Shown: one piece after another, positions 1-5,880 of the stretch
How the letters are laid out: each line of letters opens with the position of its first letter
Position numbering within the stretch: position 1 is the stretch's first letter
DNA from: Candidatus Dormiibacterota bacterium
Lineage (GTDB): Bacteria; Chloroflexota; Dormibacteria; Aeolococcales; Aeolococcaceae
Reading direction: 5' to 3'
DNA: 11,608 bases
Assembly (NCBI GenBank): GCA_003170875.1
Contig: PMYJ01000038.1
Location: 1-11,608 of the forward strand
The notes under the pieces: model-generated
What the model was told of the DNA's origin: nothing
Databases searched by the model: none
Seen by the model: only the letters and a program-made list of their open reading frames with translations
Made by a program: the position numbers and the translations under genes

Positions 1-782
1 TGGTCCCGCTCAGCATCATCTTCGGGGAGGAGCAGTTCCTCGACCAGGTGGAGCTGTCGACCAGCGACTTCTACCGGCGAATGCGCGCCGGTGGGCCCCA
101 CCCACGGACCTCCCAGCCATCGCCGGGCGTGTTTGCGGAAGTCTTCGAACGGCTGGCGGGTGACGGCGGCGCCGTGGTCTGCACCACCATCTCCTCCGAT
201 CTCAGCGGCACCGCCGGCTCGGCGATGCAGGCGCGCCAGTCCCTGCCCGACCTGGACATCCGGGTCGTCGAAACGAAGTCCTGCGGGCCGGCCCACGGTG
301 CCGCGCTGGCCATGGCCGTGGCCATCCGCGACCGGGGCGGTAGCGCTGACGCCATCGTGGCCGCCATTGACCGGCTGAGGGCGGCGCAGCGCCTCGTCTT
401 CACCGTCGAGAACCTCGAGTACCTCCGGCGCGGGGGGCGCATCGGCGCCGCCCGGGCGCTGCTCGGCACCGTCCTCAGCATCAAGCCGATCCTCGCCTTC
501 ATCGACGGCAAGGTGCAGGTTCTCGACCAGGTGCGCACCTATCCCCGGGCGCTGGACCGTCTCGTCCAGGAGCTGGCGTCCGCCGTGCGGGTCTGGGGCC
601 AGACCGTGGCCACCCTGGCCCACGCCGACAACCGCGAGGGCGCCGAGGCGCTCGCCGTCAAGGTGGCGGCCGTGACCGGGGAGCCGCCCCAGATCGTCGA
701 GGTCGGCGCCGTGCTCGGTTGTCACGTCGGGCCGGGCGCCTTCGGCCTCTTCTACCATCCGGCCTCGGCGGTGCAGGCGTGA
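1..782 (+). CDS. DegV family protein (FakB-like fatty-acid-binding protein), 5'-truncated by window edge
   Basis: DegV/FakB proteins bind a fatty acid and present its carboxyl group to the kinase FakA, which makes acyl-phosphate for phospholipid synthesis. The reading frame is open from base 3 and matches the complete neighbour at 861 without gaps from that protein's residue 27, so about 26 N-terminal residues lie outside the window. The internal GTG at 48 is a Val codon, not the start. Visible family motifs are PHPRTSQPSPG (the fatty-acid carboxylate loop), DLSGTAGSA, RRGGRIGAARALLGTVL followed by IKPIL, and the C-terminal CHVGPGAFGLFYHP with its conserved His. Hand alignment gives roughly two thirds identity to the next gene, so the pair arose by tandem duplication. 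No fakA-like DAK kinase is visible in the window, so the partner must be elsewhere. The family call is firm; the ligand and partner are inferred from the family. Confidence 0.9.
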   Translation, partial: VPLSIIFGEEQFLDQVELSTSDFYRRMRAGGPHPRTSQPSPGVFAEVFERLAGDGGAVVCTTISSDLSGTAGSAMQARQSLPDLDIRVVETKSCGPAHGAALAMAVAIRDRGGSADAIVAAIDRLRAAQRLVFTVENLEYLRRGGRIGAARALLGTVLSIKPILAFIDGKVQVLDQVRTYPRALDRLVQELASAVRVWGQTVATLAHADNREGAEALAVKVAAVTGEPPQIVEVGAVLGCHVGPGAFGLFYHPASAVQA

Positions 783-800
783 TCCGGACGTGACCCGGAT
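782..800 (+). terminator. possible hairpin terminator after first degV
   Basis: ATCCGG (782-787) and CCGGAT (795-800) form a perfect 6-bp stem around a 7-base loop, starting at the last base of the stop codon. A second small stem, GGCG-GGAT-CGCC, follows at 801-812. There is no T-tract, so this would have to act as a U-less terminator of the kind proposed in GC-rich bacteria. It may equally be chance in GC-rich sequence. Confidence 0.25.
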
Positions 801-860
801 GGCGGGATCGCCGCACTCTCGACAGGGACCAGGCGCCAGATGGTTAGGATCGGACCCTCA

Positions 861-1718
861 GTGAGCCTGATCCACCTCGTATGCGACAGCACGGCCGATC
901 TCGACTCTGCCTACGCGGCCGCCCACGAGGTCACAGTGGTGCCGCTGCGGGTCTTCTTCGGAGACGAGGAGTTCCGCGATCAGGTCGAGATGTCCACCGC
1001 CGAGTTCTACCAGCGCATGCGAGCCGGCGGGCCCCACCCGCGGACGTCGCAGCCGCCCCCCGGCGACTTCGCCGAGGTCTTCTCGCGGCTCGGGGCGCTG
1101 GGCGGCACCATCATCTGCACCACCATCTCCGGCGACCTGAGCGGGACGGTCGGCTCGGCGCTGCAGGCGCGCAGCTCGCTCCCCGATCTCGACATCCGGG
1201 TGGTCGACACCCGATCGGTCGGGCCCGGCCACGCCAACGCGGTGGAGGCGGCCGTCGCCGTCCGGGACCGGGGTGGCGGGGCGGACGACATCGTCGCCGC
1301 CCTGGACCGTCTGGTGGCCACGCAGAGGCTCGTCTTCACCGTGGAGACCCTCGAGTACCTCCATCGCGGCGGGCGTATCGGCGGCGCCCGAGCCCTCCTC
1401 GGCACCGTCCTCGACATCAAGCCCATCCTCGGCGTCACCGCCGGCAAGATCGAGGCGGTCGAAAGGGTGCGCACCTACCCGCGGGCGCTCAAGCGACTGG
1501 TCCAGGAGCTGGAATCCATGGTTCCCGAGTGGGGACCGACGAAGGCCGCGGTGGCCCACGCCGCCAGCCCCCAGCACGCCGACGCCGTCGCCGCTCAGAT
1601 CGCGGCTGTCACCGGTGAGCTGCCCACCATCGTGGAGGTGGGGGCAGTGCTCGGCTGCCACGCCGGACCGGGCGCGTTTGGCCTCGCCTTCCACCCCAAG
1701 TCTGTCCTCGACGGCTGA
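861..1718 (+). CDS. DegV family protein (FakB-like fatty-acid-binding protein), complete paralogue
   Basis: Likely a fatty-acid-binding subunit of a FakA/FakB-type fatty acid kinase. I chose GTG 861, giving 285 residues, because the protein then begins MSLIHLVCDSTADL, the normal DegV N-terminus with the DST motif at residues 9-11. An in-frame ATG at 840 would add seven unconserved residues, and neither start has a strong RBS. Motifs in order are PHPRTSQPPPG (59-69), GDLSGTVGSA (91-100), RGGRIGGARALLGTVL (169-184) with IKPIL (186-190), and CHAGPGAFGLAFHP (266-279). The length is normal for the family. It lies 78 bases after its paralogue on the same strand. The differences between the copies cluster in the C-terminal third (about 195-250) and in the strand near residues 29-39, which fits divergence in ligand or partner rather than decay. 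Both copies keep the signature residues. Confidence 0.92.
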   Translation: MSLIHLVCDSTADLDSAYAAAHEVTVVPLRVFFGDEEFRDQVEMSTAEFYQRMRAGGPHPRTSQPPPGDFAEVFSRLGALGGTIICTTISGDLSGTVGSALQARSSLPDLDIRVVDTRSVGPGHANAVEAAVAVRDRGGGADDIVAALDRLVATQRLVFTVETLEYLHRGGRIGGARALLGTVLDIKPILGVTAGKIEAVERVRTYPRALKRLVQELESMVPEWGPTKAAVAHAASPQHADAVAAQIAAVTGELPTIVEVGAVLGCHAGPGAFGLAFHPKSVLDG

Positions 1719-1755
1719 GCCGCGGCGCCCTGCCTCGCCGGACCCGGAGTCCTGC

Positions 1756-1764
1756 TGATAGCAT
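1756..1764 (+). promoter_or_regulatory. extended -10 promoter for tetR
   Basis: TGATAGCAT reads as an extended -10 element: TGn directly followed by TAGCAT, a TANNNT hexamer. No recognisable -35 box sits 16-18 bases upstream, which is usual for extended -10 promoters. Transcription would start near 1771 and leave a leader of about 34 bases carrying the RBS at 1791-1798. A weak TTGG/CCAA inverted repeat (1766-1769 and 1778-1781) overlaps the predicted start site and could be part of an autoregulatory operator, but it is too short to call. Confidence 0.4.
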
Positions 1765-1790
1765 GTTGGTCGGACGCCCAATCAATGTGA

Positions 1791-1798
1791 AGGGAGGA
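1791..1798 (+). promoter_or_regulatory. strong Shine-Dalgarno site that sets the tetR start
   Basis: AGGGAGGA ends six bases before the ATG at 1805. It decides between that start and the upstream in-frame ATG at 1763, which has no RBS, overlaps the -10 element and would add 14 unconserved residues. Confidence 0.75.
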
Positions 1799-1804
1799 TC
1801 GCTG

Positions 1805-2497
1805 ATGCCCCTCGCGGTGACGGACCCGGCGGCCGAGAGCGCAGGCGGCCGCGCCGCGATCAGCCGGCGGCGGCGCGGCGAGATCATCCGGGCGGCAGCC
1901 ACCGTGCTGGGCCGCCAGGGCAGCGCGGACACCTCGATGAAGGAGATCGCACGCGAGGCGGGGGTCGCCCCCGGTCTCCTCCACTACTACTTCGAGTCCA
2001 AGGACGAGCTGCTGGTGGCCGTGGTGGGGGAGCTCGACCGGCAGATGAGCGAGGCGGCGGCGGCGGCGGTCGAGGGCATCGACGACCCCCTGGAGCGGCT
2101 CGTGGCGGCGCTGGACGCCGCCGCCGACCGGTGCGCGCGCCGCCCCGAGCTGTGGCGGGCACTGCTCGACCTCTCCATGCTGAGCCTCTCCAACCCGGCA
2201 CTCCAGGCTCGATGCCAAGAGTTGCGGACGCGGTTCGCCTCGGGCATCGAGACCGAGGTGCGGCGGGCGCTGGGGCGGCTGCCCGCCTACTCGCTGGTGG
2301 CCCCCCGTGACCTCGCCGGCGCCATCGCCGCGGCCATCGAGGGGGCTGCGGTCGCCGCTCTGGTCGCGGGGAGCGACCCCACCTCGTCGGTCCAGGCGCT
2401 CAAGGTGATGGTGCTGTCGGTCGTGGTCACCGCCTACGTCACCGCCGGCCAGGAGCCGCCCGTCGCCCGGCTGGCCCAGCTGCTCCGGCCACGCTGA
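1805..2497 (+). CDS. TetR/AcrR family transcriptional regulator
   Basis: A one-component repressor-type regulator of 230 residues. The N-terminal TetR helix-turn-helix covers about residues 22-72: IIRAAATVLGRQGSADTS leads into MKEIAREAGVAPGLLHYYF and SKDELL, with the conserved recognition-helix Gly and the HYYF motif. The preceding RRRRGE stretch is basic, as often seen before the DNA-binding domain. Residues from about 80 on are an all-helical, Ala-rich ligand-binding and dimerisation domain, BetI-like in general pattern (RRPELWRALLDLSMLSLSNPAL); the effector cannot be read from it. It has its own extended -10 promoter, and its TGA is followed after one base by the ATG of the zinc-ribbon gene, so the two are surely co-transcribed and probably translationally coupled. 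The MFS gene two positions downstream is the obvious candidate target, as in many tetR-efflux pairs, but that is inference. A link to the DegV genes (lipid metabolism) is also possible. Confidence 0.92.
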   Translation: MPLAVTDPAAESAGGRAAISRRRRGEIIRAAATVLGRQGSADTSMKEIAREAGVAPGLLHYYFESKDELLVAVVGELDRQMSEAAAAAVEGIDDPLERLVAALDAAADRCARRPELWRALLDLSMLSLSNPALQARCQELRTRFASGIETEVRRALGRLPAYSLVAPRDLAGAIAAAIEGAAVAALVAGSDPTSSVQALKVMVLSVVVTAYVTAGQEPPVARLAQLLRPR

Positions 2498-2498
2498 G

Positions 2499-2867
2499 AT
2501 GCGCCGTCGCGACCTCCGCTGTCCCAGCGGCTGCACCGGCGGCCGTTTCGAGGCACTCAACGCGCCGGTCTACGTCGACTCGCGAGCTCGCTACCTGGAA
2601 CACGACGACAGCCTCGCCACCTTCGTCTGCGCGGAGTGCCAGTCGGTGGCCATCGACCTGATCCAGGCGGCCGATCTGATGCAGCGCGATGAGGACGTCG
2701 AGCCCCAGGTGCTGGTATGCCCCCAGTGCGGCATCCAGATGCTGCCGCCCCTCGACGACGAGCTGGCCCCCTTCGTGGAGTGCCCGATGTGCGAGACCCG
2801 CTTTGCTATCGAGGAGGGGATGCCACACCTTCACGGCACCGCGTTTGACGCCGGGGAGGAGGCGTAG
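2499..2867 (+). CDS. small four-knuckle zinc-ribbon protein of unknown function
   Basis: I do not recognise a named family. The 122-residue protein has eight cysteines in four pairs: C8-x3-C12, C44-x2-C47, C74-x2-C77 and C95-x2-C98. Their spacing suggests two successive zinc ribbons (8/12 with 44/47, and 74/77 with 95/98). Between the pairs are acidic, hydrophilic stretches; there is no signal peptide or membrane segment, so it is expected to be cytosolic. The C-terminal tail is acidic (DAGEEA). The ATG follows the tetR TGA by one base (TGAGATG) and has no independent RBS, which implies translation by reinitiation from tetR. It could be a DNA- or RNA-binding accessory, a metal-responsive protein or a structural zinc-binding adaptor. 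The all-cysteine pairing makes iron-sulfur binding a minor alternative. The gene call is strong because of the conserved-looking cysteine pattern and coupling; the function is unknown. Confidence 0.8.
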   Translation: MRRRDLRCPSGCTGGRFEALNAPVYVDSRARYLEHDDSLATFVCAECQSVAIDLIQAADLMQRDEDVEPQVLVCPQCGIQMLPPLDDELAPFVECPMCETRFAIEEGMPHLHGTAFDAGEEA

Positions 2868-2878
2868 CTCCAGGAGTC

Positions 2879-2893
2879 GGAGGGCAAGCCTCC
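2879..2893 (+). other. small hairpin in the zinc-ribbon/MFS gap
   Basis: GGAGG (2879-2883) pairs with CCTCC (2889-2893) across a 5-base loop. This GGAGG is the only Shine-Dalgarno-like sequence ahead of the MFS gene, but it lies about 35 bases from the GTG at 2919, too far to serve it directly. The 51-base gap otherwise holds nothing recognisable. Confidence 0.25.
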
Positions 2894-2918
2894 ACGGCGA
2901 TGCCATCATGGGCCGCCT

Positions 2919-4217
2919 GTGCTCGAAATCCTCCGGGCGCTCCTGACGCGCCGCCTCGAACCCGCCCACCGGCTGCTGCTCGGCCAGCTGGTGATGTTCA
3001 CCGGCATCGCCGCCCTCTTCCCCGTCGTGCCCCTCTACGTCCGCTCCCATGGCGGCAGTTCCGCCGACATCGCGCTCTTCGTGGCCGGGCCCCTGGTGGC
3101 CAGCACGCTGGTCCAGCTCCCGGCGGGGCACCTCGTCGACCGCATCGGGCGCAAGCCGGTGCTGATCGGCAGCCGGCTCCTCTACGCGGCCCTCTCCGGC
3201 GGCCTCTTCCTCAACCTGGGACCGCTCTGGGTGCTGGCCCTGCTGCGGGTCGGGCAGGGAGCGAGCGGCGGCGCCTACGTCCCTGCGCTCCGCGCGGCGC
3301 TCGCCGACCTCACCCCGCCCGGGGAGCGGGGACACCGCTACGCGCAGCTCCAGGGGTGCGAGATGGTGGGGCTGCTCCTCGGGCCCGCGATCGGCGGGGC
3401 CGTCGCACTCTGGGCGTACTCGGGGATCTTCGCGGCCTCGGGCGTGGCTGTCCTCCTCGGCATCGGCGCCATCATCCGGATGCCCGAGACCCGCGGCGAC
3501 GACATGGGAGAGTCCTCCCCCGCTCCCGCTCCCGCTCCCGGGCCAGCCGCCAGGGCGCCAGCCATCCCCCCGGCTCCGGCCACCCCGCCGGCGCCGCGGT
3601 TGTGGTGGCTCCGCCCCGCGCTGCTCGTCCCGGGCGTGGCCCTGGCGGCCGCAGGAACGATGTTCAGCATGTACGACGTCGTCTGGCCCCAGTATCTGAC
3701 CGCCCGCGGCTACGACAGCCTGGTCATCGGGCTCTCCATCTCCTTCTTCGCCGTACCCATCCTCCTGCTCACCAGCAGGGGCGGCCGGCTGAGCGATCGC
3801 GCCGACCGGCGCCTCCTCGTGCCCGCGGCGCTCTGCGTGGTGGCCGCGTGCGCCTCCACCTACCCATGGCTGCGCAACATCTTTCCGATCCTCGCCGTCG
3901 GCACGGTCGAGTCGCTCGCCGTCATGGTCGTCGAGCCATCCCTCTTTGCCGTCATCAGCGAGTCGACGACGGCTTCATTACGTGGCCGGGCCATGGGCGT
4001 CGGTGGCCTCTTTGAGGCCGGCGGGGGTGCCTTCGGAGCCGGCGTGCTCGGTGCCCTCTACGGGATCGCCGAGCCCCTCCCCTTCCTCGGCGGCGCCACC
4101 GTCTGCCTGCTGGCGGCGGCAGTGTGCTCCCGCGCCCTCCCCCGCCACCGCCCCGCCGGAGCCTCGCCGGACCTGCGGCCGGCCGGCATCGCCCGGGCCG
4201 AGGTGGACGTCGTCTGA
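2919..4217 (+). CDS. major facilitator superfamily transporter (probable drug/metabolite efflux)
   Basis: A 432-residue inner-membrane transporter. Helix 1 spans about 20-42 (LLLGQLVMFTGIAALFPVVP). The diagnostic MFS motif A, GHLVDRIGRKP, is at 70-80 between helices 2 and 3, and RVGQGASGGAYVPALRAALAD (helix 4) contains the motif-B-type Arg. The two six-helix halves are joined by a long Ala/Pro-rich cytoplasmic loop at about 190-230, and a degenerate motif-A copy, RGGRLSDRADRR, occurs at 287-298 in the second half. Length and layout fit 12-helix MFS drug-proton antiporters, but the substrate cannot be predicted. GTG 2919 is the only in-frame start before helix 1 after the preceding stop; it lacks a good RBS. 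The gene follows tetR and the zinc-ribbon gene by 51 bases, probably in one transcription unit, which suggests TetR-controlled export. Confidence 0.92.
   Translation: MLEILRALLTRRLEPAHRLLLGQLVMFTGIAALFPVVPLYVRSHGGSSADIALFVAGPLVASTLVQLPAGHLVDRIGRKPVLIGSRLLYAALSGGLFLNLGPLWVLALLRVGQGASGGAYVPALRAALADLTPPGERGHRYAQLQGCEMVGLLLGPAIGGAVALWAYSGIFAASGVAVLLGIGAIIRMPETRGDDMGESSPAPAPAPGPAARAPAIPPAPATPPAPRLWWLRPALLVPGVALAAAGTMFSMYDVVWPQYLTARGYDSLVIGLSISFFAVPILLLTSRGGRLSDRADRRLLVPAALCVVAACASTYPWLRNIFPILAVGTVESLAVMVVEPSLFAVISESTTASLRGRAMGVGGLFEAGGGAFGAGVLGALYGIAEPLPFLGGATVCLLAAAVCSRALPRHRPAGASPDLRPAGIARAEVDVV
3522..3539 (+). repeat. three perfect GCTCCC hexamer repeats inside the MFS gene
   Basis: GCTCCC occurs three times in a row and encodes an alternating Ala-Pro run (about residues 202-207) in the central loop of the transporter. 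As an in-frame hexamer array it can gain or lose Ala-Pro units by slippage without breaking the frame. Confidence 0.8.
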
Positions 4218-4269
4218 GTCAGGGGGCTGGGCATCAGGTCCGCAGCGACGGGGCGGGAGATATGCCAAC

Positions 4270-4283
4270 CTTGCGGCCGCAAG
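4270..4283 (+). promoter_or_regulatory. perfect 14-bp palindrome upstream of the carbonic anhydrase gene
   Basis: CTTGCGGCCGCAAG is identical to its reverse complement and sits 45 bases before the carbonic anhydrase ATG, in the 110-base gap after the MFS gene. Its size and dyad symmetry suit a dimeric repressor operator, for example TetR-type. I could not find a convincing -10/-35 pair around it, so the regulatory role is a guess. Confidence 0.3.
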
Positions 4284-4315
4284 CGACCGCGGGCGTGCGA
4301 CGGTGTCAGCCGCAC

Positions 4316-4321
4316 AAGGAG
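4316..4321 (+). promoter_or_regulatory. Shine-Dalgarno site that sets the carbonic anhydrase start
   Basis: AAGGAG lies six bases before ATG 4328, an ideal spacing. The in-frame ATG at 4322 directly abuts it and is too close, so 4328 is the likely start. Confidence 0.7.
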
Positions 4322-4327
4322 ATGGTC

Positions 4328-4846
4328 ATGTCAGTGATCGACGACATCCAGGACGAGAACCTGATGCTGGCGTCCCGCTACGACGTGCGCACCGGCTCTC
4401 TCGACCAGATCCCCGTCCGGCACATCGCCGTGGTCGGCTGCATGGATGGACGGCTCGACCTCCCTGCCATCCTCGGACTGCACACCGGAGACGCCCATGT
4501 CATCCGCAACGCGGGCGGGGTCGCCACCGATGACGTCATCCGCTCGCTGGTCGTATCCCAGCGCCTCCTCGGCACCCGCGAAGTGATGCTCGTCCACCAC
4601 ACCGAGTGCGGGATGCTGGGCTTCCGCGACGACGAGCTGAAGGCGCGGATCGAGCAGGAGACCGGCGTCAGACCGCCCTTTGCCCTCGAGGCCTTCTCCG
4701 ACCTCGACGCCGACGTGCGGCAGTCGGTGCGCCGCATCCGGCTGAGCCCCTACCTGCCCTACCGGGACGAGGTGCGCGGGTTCGTCTTCGATGTGCGCAA
4801 CGGCCGCCTCCGGGAGGTGTATGCCGGTATCGCGGTGGGCGGCTGA
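4328..4846 (+). CDS. beta-class carbonic anhydrase, Rv1284-like
   Basis: Zinc enzyme interconverting CO2 and bicarbonate, 172 residues, close in length and motif order to the small mycobacterial beta-carbonic anhydrase Rv1284. The three zinc ligands are Cys38 (in VVGCMDGRLDL), His91 and Cys94 (in VHHTECGM), with the catalytic Asp40-Arg42 dyad in CMDGR. The stretches GDAHVIRNAGG (54-64) and VRQSVRRIRLSPYLP, with RGFVFDVRNGRL near the end, are typical of this subgroup. Residue 41 is Gly where I expect Ala in the CMDAR motif; this should be tolerated. There is no signal peptide, so the enzyme is cytosolic. The start is chosen from the RBS at 4316-4321; a much longer open frame upstream is not supported. 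Its supply of bicarbonate could serve carboxylations and carbamoyl phosphate synthesis, but no link to the arginine genes on the opposite strand is shown. Confidence 0.93.
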   Translation: MSVIDDIQDENLMLASRYDVRTGSLDQIPVRHIAVVGCMDGRLDLPAILGLHTGDAHVIRNAGGVATDDVIRSLVVSQRLLGTREVMLVHHTECGMLGFRDDELKARIEQETGVRPPFALEAFSDLDADVRQSVRRIRLSPYLPYRDEVRGFVFDVRNGRLREVYAGIAVGG

Positions 4847-4863
4847 CCGCCGGGTGGCCACAC

Positions 4864-4886
4864 GGCCGCTGAGTGGTCAGCCGGCC
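4864..4886. terminator. hairpin between convergent genes, possible bidirectional terminator
   Basis: GGCCGCTGA (4864-4872) pairs with TCAGCCGGCC (4877-4886) around a GTGG loop, giving nine pairs with one bulged C. It lies 18 bases after the carbonic anhydrase stop and about 90 bases past the end of the convergent metallophosphoesterase gene. There is no T-tract on either side. The rest of the 132-base gap is GC-rich with nothing else recognisable. Confidence 0.35.
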
Positions 4887-4978
4887 GCACCGTCCCCGGT
4901 CACGGCGACGGCGTCGACGTCTGCGTTGACCACGACCCGCCGCCGCGGCCGCCGCGGGACAGGCGAGGTCGCAGTGGA

Positions 4979-5755
4979 TCAGGAGAGCGCGGGCGGCATG
5001 GGCGGGAGGAGAGCGACGGTGGCCCCCACTGGGCCCGCGTCCTCGCCGGGGTCGCGTCCCCAGTGGCGGGAGAATCGCCCGTCGAAGCCGATCACCCGCC
5101 CTCCCTGGCGCACATCCGGGCCGGTCTTCCAATGCGGGGTGTGGCCGTGGACCACACGCCGGGCGCCGAAGCGGCGCAGATGCGCATCGAGGCGCGCACG
5201 GTCCTCGAAGGCTCGCCGCCCGATCAGGTGGCGGAGGAGCAGGACCACCCCACCGGGTTCCTGGCTCAATAGACCGGCCGCAGCCCGGTTCACCGCCTCG
5301 ACGCTTCCGCCCAGGGCGGCGTAGTCGTCGTCGTCGGTGTGCTGGACCAGGGTGCCGTCGTCGAGCAGGAGCAGCACCGGCAGCCGGCGCAGCCAGGCCT
5401 CCATCTCGACGTCCGCGGCGAGCGCCTCGAGGTCCGCGGGGTCGCCACGCCGCCGCCGCCAGATCGACTCCAGCAGCTCACCGTCGCGCGCCCGCAGCCG
5501 CTCCCCACCAACGCGCCGCTCCTCGATCAGCGCCATCACCAGCAGGTCGTGGTTGCCCAGGATGGCCCGGCTGTGGCGCCGCTCCATGGCGATGCGGGCC
5601 GCCTTGTGGCCACCGGCGTCGCCGAGCCGGCCACCGGTGAAGAAGTCGCCGAGGAAGATGGTCTCCACCTCGTCCTCGGGGAAGGCGACGAGGGCTCCGG
5701 CCAGGCGCTCGTGGTCGCCCTGGACGTCCCCGACGATGAGGACCGGCTGCGTCAT
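4979..5755 (-). CDS. calcineurin-like metallophosphoesterase (PPP/ApaH-type fold)
   Basis: A 258-residue cytosolic hydrolase of the binuclear-metal phosphoesterase superfamily. The family motifs appear in order: GDVQGD (9-14, motif I, with Gln replacing the usual His in D-x-H), LGDFFTGG (35-42, motif II, lacking the Arg of GDxxDRG), GNHD (67-70, motif III), a His at 139 in VQHTDDD (motif IV) and VVHGHTPHW (201-209, motif V). The D-x-Q form of motif I also occurs in some ApaH (diadenosine tetraphosphatase) proteins, so it need not inactivate the enzyme. The overall layout fits a Ser/Thr-phosphatase-like or nucleotide phosphatase; the substrate cannot be assigned. ATG 5755 has no RBS but lies six bases after a -10 hexamer, which suggests a leaderless transcript. 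It follows argH by 94 bases on the same strand and converges with the carbonic anhydrase gene. Confidence 0.88.
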   Translation of the reverse strand: MTQPVLIVGDVQGDHERLAGALVAFPEDEVETIFLGDFFTGGRLGDAGGHKAARIAMERRHSRAILGNHDLLVMALIEERRVGGERLRARDGELLESIWRRRRGDPADLEALAADVEMEAWLRRLPVLLLLDDGTLVQHTDDDDYAALGGSVEAVNRAAAGLLSQEPGGVVLLLRHLIGRRAFEDRARLDAHLRRFGARRVVHGHTPHWKTGPDVRQGGRVIGFDGRFSRHWGRDPGEDAGPVGATVALLPPMPPALS

Positions 5756-5761
5756 CGGCTC

Positions 5762-5767
5762 AGGTTA
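5762..5767 (-). promoter_or_regulatory. -10 box of a probable leaderless promoter for the metallophosphoesterase gene
   Basis: On the minus strand TAACCT (TANNNT type) ends six bases before the ATG at 5755 (GAGCCG then ATG). That is the spacing expected when transcription starts at or next to the start codon. No Shine-Dalgarno sequence is present. No good -35 hexamer is seen at 17 bases, which weakens the call. Confidence 0.45.
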
Positions 5768-5792
5768 GCGGGGGTAGGGGCGAGCGGCGGCG

Positions 5793-5824
5793 GTCAGCCG
5801 GCGAGCGTAGCCGCCAGCTTGTGG
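5793..5824 (-). repeat. partial duplicate of the argH 3' end (copy outside the gene)
   Basis: These 32 bases match 5849-5880 (the last codons and stop of argH) at 29 of 32 positions, offset by 56 bases. On the minus strand the copy would encode HKLAATLAG and a stop, against RKLAAALAG and a stop in argH. The 56-base offset is not a multiple of three, so it is not an in-frame extension. CCAGCT and AGCTGG (5814-5819 and 5826-5831) form a small hairpin at its edge. Confidence 0.8.
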
Positions 5825-5848
5825 TAGCTGGAGCTCCTACCCTCGGCA

Positions 5849-5880
5849 GTCAGCCGGCGAGCGCGGCCGCCAGCTTGCGG
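5849..5880 (-). repeat. argH 3' end, in-gene copy of the 32-bp repeat
   Basis: Partner of the repeat at 5793-5824. It covers the last nine codons and the stop of argH plus flanking bases. The mismatches are two adjacent bases in the middle and one near the end. Confidence 0.8.

Noticed and set aside
819..850. Possible promoter for the second degV gene: TCGACA (819-824) and TAGGAT (845-850)
   Set aside because: The 20-base spacer is too long for a normal sigma-70-type promoter, and the gap from TAGGAT to GTG 861 is ten bases, longer than the leaderless spacing. It is not supported well enough to annotate.
1712..1722. CGGC-TGA-GCCG hairpin at the second degV stop
   Set aside because: Only four pairs with a three-base loop and no T-tract, expected by chance in this composition.
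858..1781. A 307-codon minus-strand frame opposite the second degV gene
   Set aside because: It is antisense to a gene with clear DegV motifs and shows only low-complexity composition, so it was judged a shadow.
4124..4327. N-terminal extension of the carbonic anhydrase to 4124
   Set aside because: The extra residues overlap the end of the MFS gene, are Pro/Arg-rich and unconserved, and the RBS at 4316-4321 fits the start at 4328.
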